Part shown: positions 56,090 through 64,000 of the stretch, one piece after another
Layout of the letters: every line of letters begins with the position of its first letter
Numbering within the stretch: position 1 is the stretch's first letter
From: Callipepla californica brunnescens
Taxonomy: Eukaryota; Chordata; Aves; Galliformes; Odontophoridae
Reading direction: 5' to 3'
DNA: 64,000 bases
Assembly (NCBI GenBank): GCA_023055505.1
Contig: JALIRH010000045.1
Span: forward strand, 2,728,001-2,792,000
Notes under the pieces: model-generated
The model's input: only the letters and a program-made list of their open reading frames with translations
What the model was told of the DNA's origin: nothing
The model's database searches: none
Program-made: the position numbers and the translations under genes

Positions 56090-56390
56090 GGAGGGAAAAA
56101 AAGGAGGAAGAAAGGGAAAGTGGGAGAAGGAAAAAAAAAAAGAGGAAAGAAAGAGGGAAAAAAAAAGAGAGAAAGAATGAGGGGAAAATAGAGAGAAAGG
56201 ATGAGGGGAAAATAGAAAGAAAGAAGGGAAAGAGAAAGAGAGAGAAAGAAAGAGAAAAAGAGAGGAAAAGAAAGAGAGAGAAGGAAAGAGAAAGATGGAA
56301 AGAGAAAAAGAGAGGAAAACGACAGAAAGAAAGAGAAGGAAAAAGGAAAAAAGAGAGAGAGGGAAACAGAGACAAAGAGAGAGAAAGGAA
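56090..56390 (+). repeat. Polypurine (GAAA/GGAA/GAGA) tract
   Basis: About 300 bases almost entirely of purine on the + strand without a single strict period. Confidence 0.9.
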
Positions 56391-57805
56391 ACTCGTTGGG
56401 CTTCACACAACTTTTATTCCTCTCCCCTTTCTTTTTCCCTTTTTCCTTCTTTCTCTCTTTCCTTCGTTTCTTCCCTTTCCCAGGCTGAGACATATGGAAT
56501 CAATTCTGAATCCTGACACTGAAGGCTGGCCAATTCCTACTGGCTCTAAAAACCAGAATCCATTTGGTTCCCTTCTTTCCAGCACCCCTTGTCACTCAGT
56601 ATTATAACAGTCTTGCAACATTTTAAGTCTTTATAAAGAGAAACAGCTTTCCAGATAGAAACGAAGGATTCTGGAGTGGGGGAGGTTTGGGGGTTTCTTC
56701 TTTCTTTTCTTTCCTGTTTTTTTTTTTGCTCTTTTTTTTTCTTAAGGGGGGGGGGGGTGTGCGCGCAACCTCCCCCTCCCGACACCCCCACTTCATCCCC
56801 CACCGCTCAGTATCTCTCCGCAGAGGGGGCCTCATCTTTGCAATACTTTCAGCTGCTTTGGAAGCGTTTTTCTCCACGTCAAATCAGTTCCGATTGCATC
56901 GAGTGAGTCCATTAAAAAAAAATATATATATATATCAAAGCATCTTTGGGGAAAAAACCAAACCAAACCCAAACCAAAGCGACAAACCGCGGCCGAGTAC
57001 ACTGTCAGCGAGATCCACCGGGGTGAAACAAAGTAGTTCCTTTTCCTCTCGTTAACTTGGTCGCTTCAGCTGTGAAGTCGCACCACCCCGGTTCGGCTTC
57101 ACTCCTTCTTTTTGAAGTCCCGAAGTCGGACGGTAACGCAGGTAAGAAGTTATAGAGAAAGAAATAAAATGACGACGCGGCTCTGCCCTTCCCAGCTCCG
57201 ACGCTGGGAGCTGTAATTAATTGTCCTAAGGCTTTGACAGCCGCTCCCCCGCTCCTCATCTCTCCCGGTAACAAATTAAGACTGATGTTTCGGAGCAGGA
57301 CGAGGGGAAGCTGAAGATGAGCAAAAAATTATCTCGTACGGTCCATAACCGGGACCGACTACAAACTGCTTCTTTCCAAACGCGTGTTTACCCGCAAAGT
57401 TTGTCCGGGCCACATTTGTTTAAAGTTTAGCACCTCTCTCGTTTGAAAAAGAAACTACAAAAGCCCATTGGAAAAGCTGAGTGTTAAGCTGAAGAATGTA
57501 TGTGATGGTGATTTATGGCCCTACAGACTTTCTTGTTTACTTGAAACAGATCCTAATTACAACGGCTTAAAAAAAAAAAAAAAAAAAGAGATCCCAAGCT
57601 CTGTGTATGTCCATCGCGAGGGTTCCCTCCCCAGGTCCGGCTGTAGTGGCCAGATGTGACTTACAAACATCTGGCTCCTTGAGCTGCTTGTCCCTGTGTC
57701 GGACAGTGCGTTTGACTGAAATGGGTAAGGCTCTTAAATGTTTGGCATGAAGTCAGTGTAATTCGAAGAGTCCGAGCATGAGAGTGCCAGGCCTTTAGGA
57801 ACGGT

Positions 57806-57956
57806 TGTGGTTTGGTTTGGTTTGGTTTGGTTTGGTTTGGTTTGATTGGTTGGGTTGGGTTGGGTTGGGTTGGGTCGGTTACTGTTGGACTGAGTTGGGT
57901 TGGTTTGAGCTGAGTTGGATTGGGTTAGTCAGGTTGATTGAGCTGGGTTGGGTTGA
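57806..57956 (+). repeat. GGTTT / GGGTT pentanucleotide array
   Basis: Starts as regular GGTTT, changes to GGGTT near 57850, then degenerates over about 80 bases. Five GGG tracts spaced by TT at 57852-57874 can form a G-quadruplex. Confidence 0.9.
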
Positions 57957-58659
57957 GGGAGACGTACTCGAAAATGATTCATTTCACTCAAATGCCACTT
58001 CTGCCAAGAGGAAATAGGAGGGAAGGTGGCTTTTTTGCATGGAAATATCGGGTGCAGTGTTTTCTATGGACTTTAGATCTTCATTTCGTGCTCAGAAATC
58101 CCCCACCTCCACCCCCTTCTCACACATCCCAAGAACTCCCGGTGTAGATTTAAAGAGTGAGGCAGGAAACTCGTTTGCATGGAGGAAAAAAAAAACACTC
58201 AGAAATTGAATTAGATCTGGAAAGTTTTTTCTAAATATATATCTATTTGTGCTCTCTGCTCTCCTCTGGTGCCTTTCCCTTTAGAACAAGAGAATAACTC
58301 TGCCCTCTGGACAAGTTCCCAGTTCTAAAAATGTCCACATACATTGTGAAACTGGAAAACTTTTGACTCAGTGTCTGATATTTCCCGAGGCAAACTGATA
58401 TATTGGCAGAGAGTGCATCTCGGATATACAGGCATCTATTGGTTGTGGTGTGTGTGAGGGGGGAAGGGGGTGACTTTTTTTTATGTGTGTGTGATTTTCT
58501 TTTCTTTTTCTTTCCCCTTGAAAATTGCTTTGCATTAAATTTCCCCAGCTTCAGAATTATCTGCTCTCGCCTGCAGCTAAAGTTGATTTTTTTTTTATTT
58601 TTTTTTTTGCCGAGCACTTGATCTGTTGGCGAATGAAATCTGAGAAGGAACCGCAGGCC

Positions 58660-58765
58660 CTAAGTGGCCGTAATTTAATTGATTTTATCATAAATCATCA
58701 ACTTCATGAAGAAGCAAAGTTTTCATTGAAGTAAATTGATATTAATGGTCACTTTCTGAAATACA
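58660..58765. promoter_or_regulatory. Candidate HOX/PBX-responsive element
   Basis: Dense homeodomain sites: TAATTTAATTGATTTTATCA followed by ATAAATCA (58690-58697), which is the complement of the PBX-HOX composite TGATTTAT, plus further ATTGATATTAATGG. It is repeat-free and AT-rich between simpler flanks. Confidence 0.35.
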
Positions 58766-61700
58766 GCTGTATAGATCTATACGTTGTTGGTGCTCACACT
58801 TCTCTTTTGGGACAGGAGGTTTGGAGGGGGGGAGGGAGGATATTTTTCCACCCCTCCAGTTTTCTTTTCTCCCACTCTTCCTAAAAAACGAATGATTGCA
58901 GCGTGGGGAATCCGGTCCTGGCGTGGATGGGGAGGGTGGAAGCTCAGCTCCTCTTTGCGGCGTTTTATAGCAGTGGAGATGTCTCGGAGCACTGAGAGGA
59001 GGTCTTTGGGGTGGATGTGAACCGAGCAGCCGGATTTCTTCGGGTTCTTCCCTGAGTCACGCTGCCATCTCTGCCCTGGGGGGTTGTGAGCATAGAGATG
59101 CTCTATTTCTGCCTAAAACACGTGTGTTGCCGCGAGGTGAATCCGTGCTAAAATAGGACTTAAAGTCTCCACATCCATCTACGTGTCCTCTGCTGCGTTA
59201 AACATTGCCGTTCCCAAAGCTTTCCCACCCAATTAAAAATTAACCAAGGACTCGGGATGGATTGGAGCTCTTTGATATGGTGATGAGGAAGTCAGGTCAA
59301 ATGCCCTTACAGTAAGAGAGGATTTTAGCACGGGGCAGTGGCTCTGCTGTGTGCATGTCGGTGGCTGTGAGGTGGTTGCAGAGATGTGCAGTGAAGGGAG
59401 AATGCAGGACTGGCTGGAACCCACACGGTTCCCTATAGAAGACAGATATTCAGTGGGAACACCCCAAACCAGAGAAATACAGTTCCTTAATACCGCTTCT
59501 TTATCCCTCTCCTGATACTCCCTACTCAGAAATTGATAGTCTCTATGAAGTTGCGCACGGAAGCAGGTAAACTGAGCTTATTTCTTCTCCCAGGTCCTTT
59601 CTCCCCCATGCCCAGACCGTCCTCCAGCGCCCGTCGGGTCCCGGATTCAGGCGAGTATCACTGCAAAAATAACCCAAGTCCTGCTTTTTCTCACGGGAAG
59701 TAGCACGGCGGTAGGATGGGTGAGGGATGGGAGGGCGGTGGGAGAAAACTTGGAGTCCTCCTCTCTCTCTCTCTCTCTCTTTCGGAGGAAGAGAAGGCTG
59801 AGAAGCTTCCCCTCCGTTTTTCCTGCCCCTGAACACGGCTTTCCCCCCTTCATCTCCGTCGTCTCTGCCTTTCGGTGCAGCGGTTGGATGTGGGGGCTGT
59901 TGTGGTAGCTTTCCTCATGAGTGTTGGTTCATCTCCTTCGCTTTCAGGACAAAAGATAGAAAGTCTCTGGTGGATTTTTCTTTCTTTTGTTCTTTTTTTG
60001 GGTGAGGGGTATAATAATAATAATAAAAAGATAAAAATGCAGCTACAAGCCCCCAGATTCCAGGCCTTCCCCGGCTGCGATCGGAGGGAGGGAGTGGTAT
60101 CGCAGTCTCGGCAAGTTTGGGATATTTGCTGATGGGGGAATTAGTGGGACTGGAGGGGAAGGGAATCGTTTCCCAATTCTGTATAAAACGGGCAAAAGAT
60201 TGACGCGTCCCAATCACGTGAGCGCATAATTCAAGCCATTATTTTGGCATTTGGAAGGAGGGTGGAGGAGCGGGGATGGCGATTCCTCCCGGCTCTGCTG
60301 AGCTGCTCCCAAAGCATCGATTTGCGGCACGCTGATAGCGCAAATTGCCTCCCTTCGCTCTCAGCATCATCCCCACCCACGCACCCACCGACCCCTAAAA
60401 TACCCCCCCCTAAATCCCACCCCCGTTGGGACGAAGTGGAACAGGGATGGGAGAACAGAGCTGCGCGTCCGCTCTGTTGTAGTTTCGTTTTGGGGGTTGA
60501 GTTTCGAAGGGTTTTTTGGTGGTGGTTTTTCTTTTTGGAAACGATTCAAAAGCACTTCCGCCGTGTGATCATTAACCTGGTGAGTTATCGCTCCTCCAAG
60601 CAAAGGTCACGAGGAGAAAAAGGTCTAATCTGTCAAGGAAAAAAACACTGCTCACTCTGATTCATTTTGATTTCTTATCCTGATTGGCTTCTGTTTGGGG
60701 TACCAGGAGGTCCTGGTCCCTCCATAACTCTCTCCTTCCTCGGACTGTCTGTCTGTCTCCGAGGACTGTCCTCGGAGTGAGGAAAGGCAAACTCTTTCTA
60801 CTTAGTTAATAATAGTAGTAAGGATAGTCATAAAAAGGCCCCTGGAGGAGGCGGTGGGTGCTGCGGGGATCGCAGGGCTGGGCTGAGTCTGCACCGCCTG
60901 AGAGAGAAATTAATGCAAACCAAATCGAGCAAAGCCACCCAGATCAAAACAAAGAACGAGGGTTGGGATGAGGAGGGGAAGGGGTAGGGGGGGAGACGAG
61001 ACAGTCGCTCCATCCATCCCTCCGCTGCCTTTATTGCAAGGGAATAAATTAAAAAACAAAGAGAAACAAGCCCCATCTCCCTCCACCCCCCCTTTCCCTG
61101 AGACGTTATTTATGCCAGATCCCCTCGGCCGGTTTGTTTGTTTGCTTGTTTGTTTCTCTTTTCCCTCCCCCCTCCCGCAAAGCTCTCCGCTCGAACGCAG
61201 TTCCCCATTTTTCCCCCCCTCCCTTCTCTCTGCCCTTCTCTTCCCCCCACCCACCCCCACCCAACACTCGGGCCCCAGCGTGGGAGGAAAGCTCCGGGAT
61301 TCACATTTCGTTTGCCGACTTCTCCACGCAAAAAAAAAAGAAAGAAAAAAGAAGAAAGCGCGTTTTTCTTCTCCTCTTTATCCCCCGTCCCCCCTTGTCG
61401 TCCCCCCCCCCCACCTCCCCCTATATGTATACTCCACACAGGGAACTGGAAAGCCCCCGTTAAGCGGGCAAGGCTGCGACGAAAGCGGAATATTGCCAAA
61501 GCTGTGTATGAAAGTGTGCGCTCATGTAATAATAACCCTAATAAAAAACACAGCTCTCGGCCGCCGACGGGAGAAGGTCACGGAGCATCCGCGGGTGATT
61601 TATGGACTCGGGGATGTTGTCACACGCCGAGAAGGGGCGTGAGGGGAACGTTTTTATTTGAGATTAATAACTTCAACATCCAGAACGGAAACGGGATTAT

Positions 61701-62456
61701 GAAAGCGGCCGAATGTTTCCCCAAACGAAAATATTTTTAAATGAGATTGTTTTGTTTCTTTTTTTTTTTTTCCCCCATTCTTCCATTCTCTGTCCCTTTT
61801 TTAAGTCCCTCCCGCGAACGTCGCGCTGATAAATCTCGGCGCGGCTCTAAAAGCGCTCCGGCTCGACCCGTCCGTCCCTCTGCCAAATCCCAAACTGAGA
61901 ACCACCACGTAACCCCCCCACCCCACATTCCTAATCCCGACTCCTTCCGTGAGTTCCCTGATGTTTTATTTTTGTCGAACCCAGAGCCGAAGAACCGCGT
62001 GAACTTCATCCCTTCGACGCGTTTCACTCCGAAGTTACCAAAGCCCTTCGGTTCTTCTTTATCTATGACGTGTTTTGAATTTTCCTAAGCTCAGAACCCT
62101 TGGACTCCCCCGTTTCTTTCCCCATCGCAGACCCAGACCCGAGAGGAAGGTGGGGGGGTGGGGGGGGGGGGGAAGGGAGAGGGGTCCGCAATCTCAAATG
62201 GGCAGAAAGAAGCGCAGTGCCCACGGTCCTCGGTGCCACTTCGGTTACCGGGAGTGTGGAGAGTGCAGTAACCGCTGACAAAACCGTACTCGCTTGGATG
62301 AGAGATATACTCAGAGGAAATGCTGGGGGGAGGGTGTGTAGGGGGTGGGGGGGCTGTTATTAGACCCCGACTGCTCCCCATTTCCACCCAAACATTACTC
62401 TGTGTGACGAATTCGGTTTCCCTTGTCCACGCTTCTCTGACCCGAGTTTCACACTT

Positions 62457-62489
<33 letters not shown>

Positions 62490-62856
62490 TTTTTTTTCCT
62501 CTCTTCAGTTCTTCTCCTTTCTCAAACTCCATCGCAGCCCCGTGTTTGCTGGACCAGACATCCGGGAACCGGTGAGTTTTGCTCTGTCTCCTACCTGCTC
62601 CCCCCTTCCCTGCGCCCGCCTCCCTCATTCGGAGCCATTCCTCCCCCAAAAATCACCCAACGTGACTTCATTCTTTTATTTATTTACCGTTTCCCCCACC
62701 AAACACGGCTGCTCCGGATTTTTTTTCTTTTTTTTTTTTTTTTTCATTCTCATTTCGCTACCGCCTCGTCTTTAAACTTTGTGATTTATGGCCGTAACTT
62801 CCAGGGAGTGTTTTTAAGTGGAAGAGATTTCCTGCGCTCCCTTTGAAGGGAAACCC

Positions 62857-62940
62857 GCTCGGGTTGCAACATTTGCTGCTGATTTGGTGCGAGGGAGTTG
62901 CATTTAAAAGGAAAAAAATAAAATCAGCTGCAACCCGAGC
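62857..62940. repeat. Imperfect inverted repeat, 20-bp stem with a 9-nt bulge
   Basis: The right arm (62921-62940, AAATCAGCTGCAACCCGAGC) is complementary to two segments of the left arm: 62857-62868 (12 bases) and 62878-62885 (8 bases), with nine unpaired bases between them. The loop is 35 bases. A smaller palindrome, TCCCTT-TG-AAGGGA, lies immediately upstream. It is not a recognised RNA gene. Confidence 0.7.
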
Positions 62941-64000
62941 AGAGATGGTGATACACGGGGAGCCTAAAAAGTGCTTGCAGCAGTCCGGCTTGTAAACGTG
63001 CAACGACCTGCTGAATGCTTTGCTTTTTCGGCTGCCGGTTTAAGGTTAAAGCAACATTTTGCACTTCGGAAGAGTTACTTGCAGAGCCCGGGGTACTTCT
63101 GCTTGTCAGAATCCAGTGGAGGTCCATATTCAGAAACCTACCCAGTACTTCACCTAGAGACAAGTCCTCAAAGTCCTCGACAGTTTCTCCTCTTTTCTTG
63201 CCTGGAATCTCAACGCCGTAGCTCCAAACTAATAACAGTCTTGCAGCAGAAAAGTTGTTTTCGAGCAGATCACAGTCAGATGGAGCGGGGGGGGGATCTC
63301 AGTAGTCACATCCCCAGTCGAAAGCTCTCATTTCTGGGGTCTGAAGGCAGAACAATAGCTGGAAACACCGTAGTCCACGGGATAAGACTTGGTCCATCAC
63401 TTAGAAACCTTGTCTGTCCAGCCCAGCGTAAGTCCTCTCAAAAGTCAGAGGTACATTTGGACACCTTTGGGTTTGGTTTTTTTTTCTGTCCATAGTTATT
63501 TGTCTAAAGGTGCTCCAAAGAAAAAAAAAAGAAGAAAAAGTCGACGTACCCCCCCCCCCACCCCCCCTCTGTCGTCCCCCCACCCCCCCGGAGGGGCATA
63601 CCTTCCTGCGGAGTCCTGAGAGCCTTTGTGATCACTGCTTGTCTGGCTCTGCTAAACGCAAATCCCCCCCGTCAGCACTTTTAACCCAAAGGAGCGAGCG
63701 TCAGAATTAAAGGAGAGAAGATAATTGCGATGAGAAACAAAAGTAGCACTTAAAAAAAAAAAAAAGAGGGAAAAAAAAAAAAAAAAAGTGCAGACACCTA
63801 AATTCTTTGCCCTGCCTTCCTCCCACTCGCCGGCCCCTCCTCGTCACGGACTTTCCCCAGGACGCATCTTGGCGAGTTTCTGCTTTCGGCAGCGTGTGGG
63901 AGCGGGGAGAGGCATAAATCTCCCGTGGCGACAGCGGCAGCGCCTCGCATAGCAATAACGGCGATATTAATACGGCCGCTAATAGCCCTCGCCCTGTCCC

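Larger units (their letters stand above)
50919..57805. other. HOXB4-HOXB3 spacer, middle part
   Basis: No gene is recognised. Regulatory-looking AT-rich blocks with TAAT cores occur at 51270-51320 (CACGTG followed by an ATTA-rich stretch), 51955-52230 and 53290-53370. A degenerate minisatellite-like stretch lies at 53860-54060. A GA-rich tract covers 56090-56390. A TTTATGGC motif is at 57512-57519. A HOXB3 5' non-coding exon could lie here but cannot be recognised by sequence alone. Confidence 0.45.
57957..64000. other. HOXB4-HOXB3 spacer, distal part toward HOXB3
   Basis: No coding exon is recognised. It includes an AT-rich element (58660-58765), CpG-poor unique sequence, C-rich and poly-A/T runs (61200-61430), CT/poly-T (62457-62497), a TTTATGGC motif (62785-62792), the inverted repeat at 62857-62940, and CpG-rich sequence over the last 200 bases. 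HOXB3 upstream exons or promoter may begin here; the HOXB3 start codon is not in the window. Confidence 0.45.

Noticed and set aside
62300..64000. Possible HOXB3 coding exon at the end of the window
   Set aside because: No HOXB3 start, hexapeptide or homeobox sequence is found in any frame; at most a non-coding leader or promoter could be present.

Overview
The window is the central part of a vertebrate HOXB cluster, all genes on the + strand. In order it carries HOXB8 (4208-5784), HOXB7 (8302-11585), HOXB6 (21984-23992), HOXB5 (27360-29145) and the microRNA gene mir-10a (about 43585-43690). Each HOX gene has the usual two coding exons: exon 1 ends just after the PBX-binding hexapeptide, exon 2 carries the homeodomain, and the intron always splits a codon after its first base. 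The short spacing, the near absence of recognisable transposon copies and the many simple repeats (GAAA, GGAGA, poly-C/G) suggest a bird, probably galliform. That species call is inference.

The region before 4208 is the HOXB9-HOXB8 side of the cluster (HOXB9 itself is not in the window). The 12.3-21.9 kb stretch is the HOXB7-HOXB6 spacer, 24.9-27.3 kb the HOXB6-HOXB5 spacer, and 30.2-43.6 kb the HOXB5-to-mir-10a spacer. HOXB4 is expected directly after mir-10a, but its place is taken by a run of 100 Ns (44041-44140) and no HOXB4 exon is found on either side. The last 20 kb is therefore read as the HOXB4-HOXB3 spacer; no HOXB3 coding exon is reached before 64000.

The genes encode Antennapedia-class DNA-binding proteins that give cells their position along the head-tail axis. 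The regulatory layer is partly visible. The HOXB8 3'UTR has a nearly fully complementary miR-196 site, and the HOXB7 and HOXB6 3'UTRs have miR-196 seed sites. Two good CTCF-like sites lie at 42-55 and just upstream of HOXB5. A DR5 retinoic acid response element candidate lies at 40826-40842, in the interval where the mouse Hoxb distal element is known. The octamer TTTATGGC, the CDX/posterior-HOX recognition sequence, is strongly over-represented, with a group of four around mir-10a.

Two sequence problems need attention: the missing HOXB4, and a single extra G in a G6 run in HOXB8 exon 2 that breaks the frame in the N-terminal arm of the homeodomain and is most likely an assembly error. I found no undescribed coding system. 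The less explained items are an imperfect long inverted repeat at 62857-62940, composite GGAGA satellites, a G-quadruplex-prone GGTTT array and several orphan CpG-rich blocks.
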